Shown: positions 39,680-48,658 of the stretch, one piece after another
How the letters are laid out: each line of letters opens with the position of its first letter
How positions within the stretch are numbered: position 1 is the stretch's first letter
From: Marinobacter litoralis
Lineage (GTDB): Bacteria; Pseudomonadota; Gammaproteobacteria; Pseudomonadales; Oleiphilaceae
DNA: 64,000 nt
Assembly: GCF_003336705.1 (NCBI RefSeq)
Contig: NZ_QMDL01000002.1
Location: 605,262-669,261, forward strand
Reading direction: 5' to 3'
Notes under the pieces: generated by a model
What the model was told of the DNA's origin: nothing
The model's input: the letters and a program-made list of their open reading frames with translations, nothing else
Database searches by the model: none
Made by a program: the position numbers and the translations under genes

Positions 39680-39697
39680 AGCATTCCGGACTTTCTC

Positions 39698-40402
39698 ATG
39701 CTTGACCTGAAAGGCTATGGCCCCGCCCTCGCAGAAGGTGCTGTGGTTACCATTGAGCTGGCATTTTTGTCGTTGGCACTGGCGGTCACTCTTGGCCTGC
39801 TTGGCGCTTCGGCCAAACTTTCTGGCAACCGTGTGCTGACTGGCATTGCCACCGCTTACACTACGCTGATTCGCGGCGTGCCCGATTTGGTGATGATGCT
39901 GCTGTTTTATTATGGCGGTCAGGTAGCGGTTAATGCGCTTTCAGATTATTTGTGGGAAACCCGCGAAATCGATTTCTTTTTTCAGTTTGATCCTTTCATT
40001 TCGGGCGTTGTGACCATCGGTCTGATTTTCGGCGCTTACATGACGGAAACCTTTCGCGGCGCGTTTTTGGCGGTGAATGTGGGGCAGATTGAAGCAGCTA
40101 AAGCTTATGGTTTTACCCGCTGGCATACGTTTCGAAGAGTGATGATCCCGCAGATGATGCGTCATGCCTTGCCGGGCATCGGGAACAATTGGCAGGTACT
40201 ACTTAAAACTACGGCGTTGGTTTCCATCATCGGCCTTACGGATATGGTGCGTGTGGCCGAGGAAGCGGCAAAAGCCGAGCGCATGCCGTTCCATTTCTTT
40301 ATTCCTGTTGCAGCGGTTTATCTGGCGCTGACGGCAGCGACTGAGTTATTCATCCGGTGGCTCGATAAGCGAGCTAACGTCGGCGTGGTTCAGGGGAATT
40401 AA
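39698..40402 (+). CDS. aotQ: Basic amino acid ABC permease (AotQ/HisQ-like)
   Basis: A 234-residue inner-membrane permease with about five helices and the EAA loop EAAKAYGFTRWHTFRRVMIPQM. It resembles HisQ/ArtQ/AotQ. The next gene starts at its stop. The ribosome site before ATG 39698 is weak, in keeping with lower expression than the binding protein. Confidence 0.88.
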   Translation: MLDLKGYGPALAEGAVVTIELAFLSLALAVTLGLLGASAKLSGNRVLTGIATAYTTLIRGVPDLVMMLLFYYGGQVAVNALSDYLWETREIDFFFQFDPFISGVVTIGLIFGAYMTETFRGAFLAVNVGQIEAAKAYGFTRWHTFRRVMIPQMMRHALPGIGNNWQVLLKTTALVSIIGLTDMVRVAEEAAKAERMPFHFFIPVAAVYLALTAATELFIRWLDKRANVGVVQGN

Positions 40403-41128
40403 GTGATGCCTGATTTTATTGCCGATTGGCTGAATTCCAACGAAATTTTTACGGCCATGACTTTGATGGAATACTGGGACGGGCTGGTTACTACCGTGCA
40501 CCTGGTGTTTTTGTCGTTGGTTATTGGGCTGGTTGTGGCGGTGCCTTTGGCGATTCTTCGGACGGTGAGAAATCCGTTTGTCTCTGGTCCCATCTGGCTG
40601 TACACCTATTTGTTTCGCGGTACGCCGTTGCTGATTCAGCTGTATATCATTTACTACGGTGTGGCGCAGATTCCGGGGATTCAGGAAACCTTCTGGTGGG
40701 AGATTTTCAAGGAGCCGCTCTACCCTGCTCTGCTGGCGTTTACGTTGAATACGGCAGCCTATACGACTGAGATTATTCGCGGTGCCATTATGTCTACGCC
40801 GAATGGTGAGATTGAGGCGGCGAAGGCTTACGGTATGAATTGGTTTTTGCGGATGCGTCGGATTATTCTTCCGAGTGCGGCGCGGCGCGCGGTGCAGGCG
40901 TATTCGAATGAGGTTATTTTTATGCTTCATGCGAGTGCCATTGCGAGTATCGTGACGATTGTGGATCTTACCGGGGCGGCGCGGAATATTTACTCGCGGT
41001 TCTATGCGCCGTTTGATGCGTTTATTTTTGTGGCGCTGATTTATTTGGCCTTGACGTTCATTCTGGTTTTCGTGTTTCGTAAACTGGAAAATCATTTGTT
41101 GCGGCATCAGCGGCCGGCCAATTCCTGA
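40403..41128 (+). CDS. aotM: Basic amino acid ABC permease (AotM/HisM-like)
   Basis: Second permease of the importer, 241 residues with five helices and the EAA loop EAAKAYGMNWFLRMRRIILPS. The start is GTG 40403 or ATG 40406, both downstream of AGGGG. It directly follows aotQ. Its codons end in G or T far more often than those of aotP and aotJ, a change that continues into astE. Confidence 0.88.
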   Translation: MMPDFIADWLNSNEIFTAMTLMEYWDGLVTTVHLVFLSLVIGLVVAVPLAILRTVRNPFVSGPIWLYTYLFRGTPLLIQLYIIYYGVAQIPGIQETFWWEIFKEPLYPALLAFTLNTAAYTTEIIRGAIMSTPNGEIEAAKAYGMNWFLRMRRIILPSAARRAVQAYSNEVIFMLHASAIASIVTIVDLTGAARNIYSRFYAPFDAFIFVALIYLALTFILVFVFRKLENHLLRHQRPANS

Positions 41129-41148
41129 TTCTTTGAGTATTGGTGCAA

Positions 41149-41262
41149 GGCTAGGTGTCAGGGTGGTCTTGCCGAGAACCGCTACGAGCACATCCATGTG
41201 CGCTTCTCTCAGGCCATCCTTGGCCTTCGACATTCTCGGCAAGACCACCCCGACACCCAGCC
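41149..41262. repeat. 114-bp inverted-repeat element with two inner hairpins
   Basis: The outer arms, 41149-41178 and 41233-41262, are 30 bases each and complementary except for two A/G changes that become G-U pairs in RNA. The 54-base interior holds two more hairpins: GCACAT/ATGTGC (188-201 past 41000) and AGGCCA/TGGCCT (41211-41226). The fold is a three-way junction. It lies between aotM and astE with no gene in it. It looks like a dispersed intergenic repeat, but only this copy is visible. Confidence 0.85.
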
Positions 41263-41332
41263 CCGAACCTGTTTCCGGGCCTTAAGCTTGGCCCGCTCCG
41301 GTAATCACAAAAACTGTACGGGAGAGGGCTTC

Positions 41333-42364
41333 ATGAACACATTCACACACCTTTTCGGCACATCTCCCGACTGGCTTTCGCACACCCTTTCTCACGCTTC
41401 TTCTGTTCTTCCTGAAACCACGACACAACTTGCCGACGGCACCCACGTTGTTCGAATCGCCACTGGCGTACTTTGGCTAACGCCGCCTGCCGACCGAGAG
41501 AATCCGAACCGCGAGGCACTGATCGTTTCTGCCGGGGTTCATGGCAATGAGACGGCGCCGATTGAGGTGCTGAACGGGCTGGTGTTGGAGTTGCTCGCGG
41601 GCAAGTGGCCGCTGGCTTGCCCATTGCTACTGATTTTCGGTAATCCGCCAGCCATGGCCGCCGGGACGCGGTTTTTGGATGTGAACATGAATCGGCTGTT
41701 TAACGGAGCCCATGGGAAGGCGGAGTATGTGGGTCTGCCAGAAGCTGAACGGGCCCGGTTTATTGAGGAGGTCTGCCGGGAATTTGCGGCGGAGCACTCC
41801 GGTTTGGCGTTGAGCCACTACGATTTGCATACGGCGATTCGGCCGTCGAAGCAGGAGCGCTTTGCGCTGTATCCGTTTGTGGCGGGGCGTGCGGCTCCGC
41901 CGGAGCAGTGCGCGTTTTTGTTGGAGGCGGAGGTGGGTGCGCTGTTGCTGCAGCATAAAGAATCCACGGTGTTCTCTTCGTTTTCTTCCAGTCAGCTGAA
42001 TGCTGAGAGCTTTACGGTTGAACTGGGGAAGGTTCGGCCGTTTGGTCAGAATGATTTGCAGCGTTATAGCGGTATTGAACAGGCATTGCGGCGGCGGTTT
42101 TGTGGTGAGCCTGCCCCTGCAGCCGGGGCTACGCTGGAGCCACTAACGATCTTTGAAGTGGTGCACGAGGTGTTAAATACCGGGCCGGATTTTCAGTTTC
42201 ATGTGCCGGACGATGTCGCCAATTTTACGCTGTACCCTCCCGGCACGGTGATTTGGGAAGATGGCGTTAGCTGTTACAAGGTGGGCGCTGAGCCGGAGGC
42301 GATTGTGTTCCCTAATCGGGAGGTGCCGGTGGGGCAGCGTGTTGGTTTGATGGTTAAAGCGTGA
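41333..42364 (+). CDS. astE: Succinylglutamate desuccinylase AstE
   Basis: Last step of the arginine succinyltransferase (AST) pathway: releases glutamate and succinate from succinylglutamate. The zinc site is His70 and Glu73 in SAGVHGNETAP plus His166 in HYDLHTAIR; the catalytic glutamate is Glu229 in FTVELGKVRPFGQND. Length 343, usual for AstE. The start is ATG 41333 with GGAGAGGG upstream; a frame from 41198 would run through the inverted repeat and is rejected. It is 6 kb away from astB, on the other strand. Confidence 0.93.
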   Translation: MNTFTHLFGTSPDWLSHTLSHASSVLPETTTQLADGTHVVRIATGVLWLTPPADRENPNREALIVSAGVHGNETAPIEVLNGLVLELLAGKWPLACPLLLIFGNPPAMAAGTRFLDVNMNRLFNGAHGKAEYVGLPEAERARFIEEVCREFAAEHSGLALSHYDLHTAIRPSKQERFALYPFVAGRAAPPEQCAFLLEAEVGALLLQHKESTVFSSFSSSQLNAESFTVELGKVRPFGQNDLQRYSGIEQALRRRFCGEPAPAAGATLEPLTIFEVVHEVLNTGPDFQFHVPDDVANFTLYPPGTVIWEDGVSCYKVGAEPEAIVFPNREVPVGQRVGLMVKA

Positions 42365-42369
42365 AGTAA

Positions 42370-42412
42370 ATTTCCGGCCGGGCTGCTGATTCGTTACCCG
42401 GCCGGATATTTT
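42370..42412. terminator. Bidirectional terminator between astE and the RND gene
   Basis: Perfect 10-bp stem TCCGGCCGGG (42373-42382) with CCCGGCCGGA (42397-42406), a 14-base loop, then ATATTTTT on plus and AAATTT on minus. It serves the convergent astE and RND pump genes. Confidence 0.7.
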
Positions 42413-45400
42413 TATGCCGGGGCGTTTTCGGGTTCAGCCACCGGTAACTTGATCAGCTTGGTGCATACCGCCGGGATCACCAGCAAGGTAAGCACGGTCG
42501 AGGCCAACAAACCTGAGATGATCGCCCAAGCCATGGGCGGCCACAGGGTGGAGCTGGACAGAGCCAGCGGCAGCAGACCCGCTACGGTGGTGGCGGTGGT
42601 CAGCAGGATTGGCCGGGTTCGGCGCTCTACGGCGGTTCGCACCGCATCTCTAATCGCCCTGCCCTTTTCCAGTTCCCGATCCATTACGTCCAGCAGCACG
42701 ATGGCGTTGTTAACCACAATACCTACCAGCGCAATTACCCCTAACAGTGACTGGAAGCCGAAAGGCGATCCCGACAACACCAGCCCGGGGAAGATGCCCA
42801 CTGTCGCCAAGGGCACGGTCAGCAGGATGATGCCTACACGGCGGAACGAGTTGAACTGCAGCAGCAGGAAGAACAGCAACAACAGCATGCCGATCGGGGC
42901 CGCCGTCAACAGCGCGCTGTTGGCGTCGTTTGAGCCTTCGGCATCGCCGCCCATTTCCAGCCGCGTTCCGGGTGGTAGCGGATTGTCTTCCAGCGCTGCG
43001 TTCAGTCCGTCGAGTGCCTGGCTAAAGCTGTAACCCTTCTCCAGATTGGCGGTTACCGCATTCACGCGTACCCCGTTGCGCAGGTATCGAGCGGCCGGCT
43101 CCCACGTGGTTTCAACCGTCGCCACCGCAGAAAGCGGTATGGCGTCGCCGCGGTTGTTGTAGATGTTCACCGACAACAAGCGGGACAGCGACAACAAGGT
43201 GCCTTCGCGCGAGCGAAGCACGATGGGTATCGGGTCTTCTTCCTGGCGATAGCGTTCTGCCATGGCCCCAAAGCTCTGGCCGTAGAGGCTTTGTGCAACG
43301 TCAGCGCGGGTCAGGCCATAACGGGCCGCTGTGGCATCGTCAACGTTGATGGCGATGCTGGGCACGCCGATATCCAGATCATGGCGAACGTCTACAGTGC
43401 CTTGCACATCGCGAAGAATCGAATAGATCTGTTCAATGGCCAAGACTCGAGCGTCGTCATCCGCATGATAGACACGGACTTCAACCGGCGCAGTGCGTGG
43501 TGGCCCCTGCCCCAGAATGCCCACCGAGATATCCAGTTCCGGCAGGTTTTGGGCTACCTCTTTCCGAATCTTTCGAACCAGATCGGTGGTGTCTGCCAAG
43601 GTGGGCGTTCGTACCACCAAACGCGCCCGGTTCGGCGACTGCGGCGCTCGCTGCAAGTTATAGTAGAAGCTTGGGCCGGTGAAGCCGACAAAACGGTGAA
43701 CTTCCAGCGCTTCTGGCTGCGTGCGAATGGCACGTTCGAGGTTTTCCGCCACTTCCGCCGTGCGAGCCTGATCGGTGCCTTCAGGCATGTACATTTCAAC
43801 AATTACCCGAGGCCGGTCAGCGTTCGGAAAGAATTGCTGGGCCATAAACGGCGTCAAACCCACGCTGATGGTAACGAGCACAGCGCCCAAAAGGATGAGC
43901 TTGCTCGGATGCCGGTAAACCAAACCGCCAAGAAGGCGCGCAAAACCAACCAGTCGATCTTCGCTCACGTTCTTGCGGGCTTTTAGAAAACGAGTCGCCA
44001 ATAGAGGAACCGCTGAAATCGCCAGCAGATAACTGACGGACAAGGTCAGCATGATCATAACCGGAACACCGCGCGTGAAGTCGGCAGCGCCACCTTTCGC
44101 CATCAACAATGGGGCGAAGGCTGCCAACGTGGTGCCGGTGGATGCGCCAAGCGGCCCGGCCAGTTCGCCAACGGCCTTCTTCAAGGCATCTAACCGGCGC
44201 ATGCCGGCATCCAGATAACCCTGAATGCTTTCCACAATCACGATGGCGTTGTCGATGAGAATGCCGAGCGAAATCACCATACCGATGACAGCAATCTGGT
44301 GCAGCACCCCGCCGCCGAGGTCATACAACCCAACACTGATCATCGCCACCATCGGCAGAATGGAGGCAACCAACAGCCCCATTCGTATGCCCATGCCGGT
44401 AAACACCACGGCGACGATAATCAGCACCGAGAACACCAAACTCCACGCCAGATTATCCAGTCGGTCTGAAACCTTGTCGGGCTGGAAGAACATTTCCCTT
44501 AGCTCGTAGGGCTCGAAGTCCGAACGAACCTCATTTAGCCTGTTGCGGATTCGCTCACCAAAGCGAATGGCATCGGTGTTGCCTTCCTCCATGATGAGGG
44601 ATACCAACACGACACGCTCGCCATCAAACCAGGTTTCCGGCTGGCGCGGTTCAACTGGCCCGCGCCATACCTCTGCAGCCGCGGCCAAAGGGACCTGTGA
44701 GCCATCGGGCAGTTCGATGGGTGTGGCGCGTATGGCTTCGATGTCGCTGAATTCGGAGTTTGGTAAAACAGACAGTCGTTTGCCATCAACGACAACAAAA
44801 CCACCGGGCGTGGTCTGGTTTCGTTGAGACAGAGTTTGCAGCACCCGCTGGGGCGAAACACCCAACCGGAACAAGGCGGCATCGTCCAAAGCCAAGGTGA
44901 TTTGCTCATCCACATCACCTTCAAGTTCGATGCGTGAGACACCCGGGATATCCGAAAGGTTTTGTTTGAGGCGCTCTGCAGCTTTCGACAGCTCCGTTAT
45001 GGAGGGAGAACCGCCCACGGCCAGCACTACGGCAGGAATATCGATGAGCCGGTCGTCCAGGCTCATCTGCCCTACGCCGTCGGGGAAATCCTGCTTAGCA
45101 CGCTCCATTGCCTGGCGCACACGATCCCACGCAGCATCGGTATCGTAGATGCGGTCTAGCAGTTTTATGCGCGCCAAGGCAACACCGGTACGCGCGGTGC
45201 CCTGGCTGAAATCGACTTCTTCGACCTGGCGCAACTCATCGGTCAACGGCCGCAGCACGAGCCGCTCAACCGCTTCGGCACTGGCACCCGGGTAACTCAC
45301 CGAAATCATACCGGCACGATACGGGAAGGAAGGGTCTTCCTGGCGGGGCATGGTGCTGTATGCCGCAATGCCCAACAGGCAAAGCATGGTAACCACCATG

Positions 45401-45438
45401 CCCAGCAAACGTTGGTAGTTGAGTAGGCTGCGCGTCAT
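42412..45438 (-). CDS. RND efflux transporter, inner-membrane subunit
   Basis: A 1008-residue RND pump with the two-fold layout of 12 helices and two large periplasmic domains. Helix 4 reads GILIDNAIVIVESIQ: only one of the two Asp residues typical of HAE-1 drug pumps is there, the second being Asn. The equivalent second-half motif is GIVVNNAIVLLDVMD. This fits the less well studied RND branch that pairs with simple lipoprotein adaptors. Its start overlaps the adaptor stop by one base; a divergent TetR gene probably controls both. The substrate is unknown. Confidence 0.9.
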   Translation of the reverse strand: MTRSLLNYQRLLGMVVTMLCLLGIAAYSTMPRQEDPSFPYRAGMISVSYPGASAEAVERLVLRPLTDELRQVEEVDFSQGTARTGVALARIKLLDRIYDTDAAWDRVRQAMERAKQDFPDGVGQMSLDDRLIDIPAVVLAVGGSPSITELSKAAERLKQNLSDIPGVSRIELEGDVDEQITLALDDAALFRLGVSPQRVLQTLSQRNQTTPGGFVVVDGKRLSVLPNSEFSDIEAIRATPIELPDGSQVPLAAAAEVWRGPVEPRQPETWFDGERVVLVSLIMEEGNTDAIRFGERIRNRLNEVRSDFEPYELREMFFQPDKVSDRLDNLAWSLVFSVLIIVAVVFTGMGIRMGLLVASILPMVAMISVGLYDLGGGVLHQIAVIGMVISLGILIDNAIVIVESIQGYLDAGMRRLDALKKAVGELAGPLGASTGTTLAAFAPLLMAKGGAADFTRGVPVMIMLTLSVSYLLAISAVPLLATRFLKARKNVSEDRLVGFARLLGGLVYRHPSKLILLGAVLVTISVGLTPFMAQQFFPNADRPRVIVEMYMPEGTDQARTAEVAENLERAIRTQPEALEVHRFVGFTGPSFYYNLQRAPQSPNRARLVVRTPTLADTTDLVRKIRKEVAQNLPELDISVGILGQGPPRTAPVEVRVYHADDDARVLAIEQIYSILRDVQGTVDVRHDLDIGVPSIAINVDDATAARYGLTRADVAQSLYGQSFGAMAERYRQEEDPIPIVLRSREGTLLSLSRLLSVNIYNNRGDAIPLSAVATVETTWEPAARYLRNGVRVNAVTANLEKGYSFSQALDGLNAALEDNPLPPGTRLEMGGDAEGSNDANSALLTAAPIGMLLLLFFLLLQFNSFRRVGIILLTVPLATVGIFPGLVLSGSPFGFQSLLGVIALVGIVVNNAIVLLDVMDRELEKGRAIRDAVRTAVERRTRPILLTTATTVAGLLPLALSSSTLWPPMAWAIISGLLASTVLTLLVIPAVCTKLIKLPVAEPENAPA

Positions 45439-46523
45439 CAGCGAACCTCCACGGTGTCGCCATCCACCAAACGCGTCATGCCGGCATACACCACCTGATC
45501 ACCGGGCTGAAGCTCGCCGGGATGCACCATCACGCGCTCGCCAATCACCCGATCGACTTTAACGGGCACCCGGTGCGCCACATTCTCGCTAACCCGATAC
45601 ACACTGGTGCCAGTGGCATCGCGCACAATCGCCAGCATCGGCACAGTAACTGCTGATTCGCGAACCGGCGTAACACCCACTTCAACAGGCTCACCGGATG
45701 ACAACGAATTCGCCGGCAAGCTCACCAGCACCGGGTGCAGCTCGCCCCGAATAGAACTGCCTTGAGCAATTTCAATAACGGTACCGGTTTCGGGCGCGCG
45801 GTTACGATCCTGAACCTGCCACACTGGCAATTCCATACCCACTCGTACATGGCTTAGCAGGTGTGCCGGGACTCGTATTTCAACTTCGCGCCCCAGCGGT
45901 GACGACAAGCGCATAACCGGTTGCCCGGCCGACACGAATTCATCACGCTCCACCAGCAACGCTTCCACCTGTCCGGCAAACGGAGCTTTCAACACACTTT
46001 CTTCAAGCAAATGGGTTGCTTCCGACAAAGCCGCTTCGGCTGTCGCCATACTGGCTCGCAGCGAATCCCGACGTGCAGCGATTTGTTCCAAATTCTGCTC
46101 GGATACGACTCCGCGCTTATGCAGTCGCGCTGACCGCTCCCATTCACGCTGGGCCTGATCGAACTGGGTTCTCAATTCTTGAAGCTTGGCCGCCGCCGAG
46201 TCCTGTGCGGGTTGTAACGCGGGGTTGTATAGTTTGGCCAGTGTGTCACCCGGCTTTACCATCTGCCCTAATTCGACCGGACGCTCTTTCAGTGTTCCGC
46301 TGACCTGAAACGTCAATGTTGCACGCTGGGCCGCACGAACAATACCGGAAAAACGCAGCGGAATTTCCTCTACTTGCCCCCCGGTCACATCAGCAACACG
46401 AACCGATACCACGGCTGATTTTTCTGCCGCTTCACTGCTCCCGCCACGACACCCCGACAAGGACAGCATCACGAGCAAGAAGGTAACAACGGTAAATGGG
46501 AGTGATTGTTTTATGGGAGACAT
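45438..46523 (-). CDS. RND efflux periplasmic adaptor lipoprotein
   Basis: A 361-residue membrane fusion protein with lipobox LSLSGC at Cys25, a coiled-coil hairpin at about 85-155, lipoyl halves (KAPFAGQVEALLVERDEFV) and a beta-barrel. I choose ATG 46523 because the lipoprotein signal starts there, though its AAAGGGG is 10 bases away; the frame is open from 46574 but has no ribosome site. First gene of the pump operon, with no outer-membrane channel gene next to it. Confidence 0.87.
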   Translation of the reverse strand: MSPIKQSLPFTVVTFLLVMLSLSGCRGGSSEAAEKSAVVSVRVADVTGGQVEEIPLRFSGIVRAAQRATLTFQVSGTLKERPVELGQMVKPGDTLAKLYNPALQPAQDSAAAKLQELRTQFDQAQREWERSARLHKRGVVSEQNLEQIAARRDSLRASMATAEAALSEATHLLEESVLKAPFAGQVEALLVERDEFVSAGQPVMRLSSPLGREVEIRVPAHLLSHVRVGMELPVWQVQDRNRAPETGTVIEIAQGSSIRGELHPVLVSLPANSLSSGEPVEVGVTPVRESAVTVPMLAIVRDATGTSVYRVSENVAHRVPVKVDRVIGERVMVHPGELQPGDQVVYAGMTRLVDGDTVEVR

Positions 46524-46599
46524 GAACAGACAGCCCCTTTCCCTGAATGGTTGATGGTGGGCATGCCAATCCATAAGTTACAAGCAGCCCTATTCTGAC

Positions 46600-46630
46600 G
46601 ACATAATGTCATTCTTTGACAATTTGTCAA
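46600..46630. promoter_or_regulatory. Twin palindromes, probable TetR operator
   Basis: GACATAATGTC (46600-46610, 5-1-5) and TTGACAATTTGTCAA (46616-46630, 7-1-7) are perfect palindromes sharing the half-site TGTCA, with centres 18 bases apart. They lie between the pump adaptor and the TetR gene, where the regulator would control both. Confidence 0.7.
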
Positions 46631-46689
46631 TAATAGGTTTTCATCGATACTTATCCACCGCACAGCCAGCCCTGAGGAAACCGCAAACC

Positions 46690-47310
46690 ATGAATGAGCC
46701 GTTGAAATCACGCCGGGAAAAGGAAAAACAGGCACGATACGACGCCATACTGGACGCGGCTGAAACCGTTTTCTCGGACAAAGGCTACGACCGCACTTCT
46801 ATGGACGACATTGCCCGAACTGCCAACCTGAGCCGGGCACTTCTGTACGTGTATTTCAAAGATAAAGCGGCTATTCAGATGGGGATCATGCAGCGGGCGG
46901 GGCAGAATCTGGTCGAGCGCTTTAAAGCCTCCCATTGCCCCAACGACACCGGGATTGCGCAGATTCGGGCTATGGGAGAGGCCTATTACCAATTCTATCG
47001 GGAAGAACCGGAGTACTTTGCGGCGCTGACTAAAGCATCCACGGTGATTGCTGATGTGGACGAAAAACAGGCCTGCGAAATGTTCAGCTCAAGGGATGAA
47101 CTGATCGGACTTATGGTCGCCGCCCTGGAAAAAGGGTTGGAAGACGGCACCATGAGCAAGGCCCGGATTATTGACCCCACTCAGACCGCACTGTATTTAC
47201 GAGGTGCCTTACACGGCGTGATTATGCTCTGCGAAGGCGAAAGCATGCCCTCTGATGCCTTGATCCAGCACACCATGGACATGCTCTCCCACTCGATCGA
47301 AACCCCGTAA
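46690..47310 (+). CDS. TetR/AcrR-family regulator of the RND pump
   Basis: A 206-residue repressor. The N-terminal helix-turn-helix is clear: RYDAILDAAETVFSDKGYDRTSMDDIARTAN (about residues 15-45) followed by LSRALLYVYFKDK. The C-terminal ligand domain is not assigned. It is divergent from the RND operon and the palindromes at 46600-46630 lie between them. I start at ATG 46690 after GAGGAAA; an open frame from 46606 would cover the operator. Its stop is seven bases from the end of the convergent astB. Confidence 0.87.
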   Translation: MNEPLKSRREKEKQARYDAILDAAETVFSDKGYDRTSMDDIARTANLSRALLYVYFKDKAAIQMGIMQRAGQNLVERFKASHCPNDTGIAQIRAMGEAYYQFYREEPEYFAALTKASTVIADVDEKQACEMFSSRDELIGLMVAALEKGLEDGTMSKARIIDPTQTALYLRGALHGVIMLCEGESMPSDALIQHTMDMLSHSIETP

Positions 47311-47317
47311 GCGGCCT

Positions 47318-48658
47318 CTAACGCTGAAAATCGTAGATGGGGCCGAGGTGGAGAATGCCGGTAAGCTCGTCCAGCGCCTGCCGGACTTCGTTCAGCAATT
47401 TCGGATCCGCCAGATCATCTTGAACAAGCCTGTCACGATAATGGGCTTCCACCCAACTCGTCAGCCGCTGATAAAGCTCGTCGGTTAGAACAACACCTTG
47501 GTTGATTGCGTGGCGCTCCTCGTCATTGAGCACCACCCGCAAACGCAGGCATGCAGGCCCTCCGCCGTTGCGCATGGACTGCTTCACATCCATCACTTCG
47601 ACGGAGGTAATCGGACCGTCTGACGACACCAGTTGATCCAGATATTGGCTGACCGAGGCAATCTCGCGACACTCTCCCGGCACGACCAACAGCATGCCGT
47701 CGGGACTGTTCAGCAACTGACTGTTGAACAAATACGATGCCACCGCATCTTCGAGCGGCACCTGCTGGCCGGATACTTTGATGGCTTCGAGCTCGGTACC
47801 CGTCAGACGTTCACGAATATCCGCCAGCACCCGGGCCTCATCCAGAAACGCCTGCTCGTGATAGAACAGACAATTGCCATTACCCACCGCAATCACGTCG
47901 TTATGAAACACCCCGGCATCAATCGCTGCGGGGTTTTGCTGGGCGAACACAAGATTCCGTTCAGCCAAACCGTGCAACCGCGCCACGGCCTGAGAAGCTT
48001 CCAGCGTTTGACGCGCCGGATACTTTACGGGGGCCGGTGCTTGTTGATTAAACGCTTGCTGACCGTAAACGAACAACTCCACGCCCGGCTCTCCATAGTG
48101 GCTGCACAGTCGGGTATGGTTGGCTGCGCCTTCGTCGCCAAAGTGACTGACGGAAGGCAACGCGGAATGATGAGCGAAGTACTGCTCGTCCCGGAAGATG
48201 GCCTTCAATGCCCGACCAGTAACCTTGTGTTCAATCGAGCGATGGAATTTGGCGCTGAGGTTTGCGGGCGTGAAATGAACCCGGCGATCTGCCGTATCGG
48301 CACTGGGTGAAACCGTGGCCGCGTTGGCCGTCCACATGGTGGATGCCGACGACACCGCAGCCAAAATAGCCGGGCTTTGTTTTGCCGCAGCCTGAAGAAT
48401 CTGCTCGTCACTGCCCTCGAAACCCAGGGAGCGCAAAGTCGGCACATGGGGCCGTTCGTGGGGAGGCAATACTCCTTGCATATACCCCCGATCGGCCAGC
48501 GCTTTCATCTTCGCCAAACCCTGCAGGGCCGCCTCCTTTGGGTTGGAGACCGCATTCACATTCGATTTGGACGCGACATTGCCCCAAGACAGCCCGGCGT
48601 AGTTGTGGGTTGGCCCCACCAGCCCATCAAAGTTAGCCTCAACTGCGTGTTTTGCCAT
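47318..48658 (-). CDS. astB: N-succinylarginine dihydrolase AstB
   Basis: Second step of the AST pathway: succinylarginine to succinylornithine, CO2 and two ammonia. The 446-residue amidinotransferase-fold protein begins [20 protein letters not shown] and has the catalytic Cys370 in [12 protein letters not shown]. It overlaps the end of astA by 20 bases, so the two are translated together. Third gene of astC-astA-astB. Confidence 0.96.
   Translation of the reverse strand: MAKHAVEANFDGLVGPTHNYAGLSWGNVASKSNVNAVSNPKEAALQGLAKMKALADRGYMQGVLPPHERPHVPTLRSLGFEGSDEQILQAAAKQSPAILAAVSSASTMWTANAATVSPSADTADRRVHFTPANLSAKFHRSIEHKVTGRALKAIFRDEQYFAHHSALPSVSHFGDEGAANHTRLCSHYGEPGVELFVYGQQAFNQQAPAPVKYPARQTLEASQAVARLHGLAERNLVFAQQNPAAIDAGVFHNDVIAVGNGNCLFYHEQAFLDEARVLADIRERLTGTELEAIKVSGQQVPLEDAVASYLFNSQLLNSPDGMLLVVPGECREIASVSQYLDQLVSSDGPITSVEVMDVKQSMRNGGGPACLRLRVVLNDEERHAINQGVVLTDELYQRLTSWVEAHYRDRLVQDDLADPKLLNEVRQALDELTGILHLGPIYDFQR

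Noticed and set aside
41276-41295. CGGGCC/GGCCCG inverted repeat as a terminator
   Set aside because: The stem is short with an 8-base loop and no T-run follows; it also lies just before the astE ribosome site.
41198-41332. N-terminal extension of astE
   Set aside because: It would translate part of the inverted-repeat element and has no ribosome site; ATG 41333 with GGAGAGGG fits AstE length.
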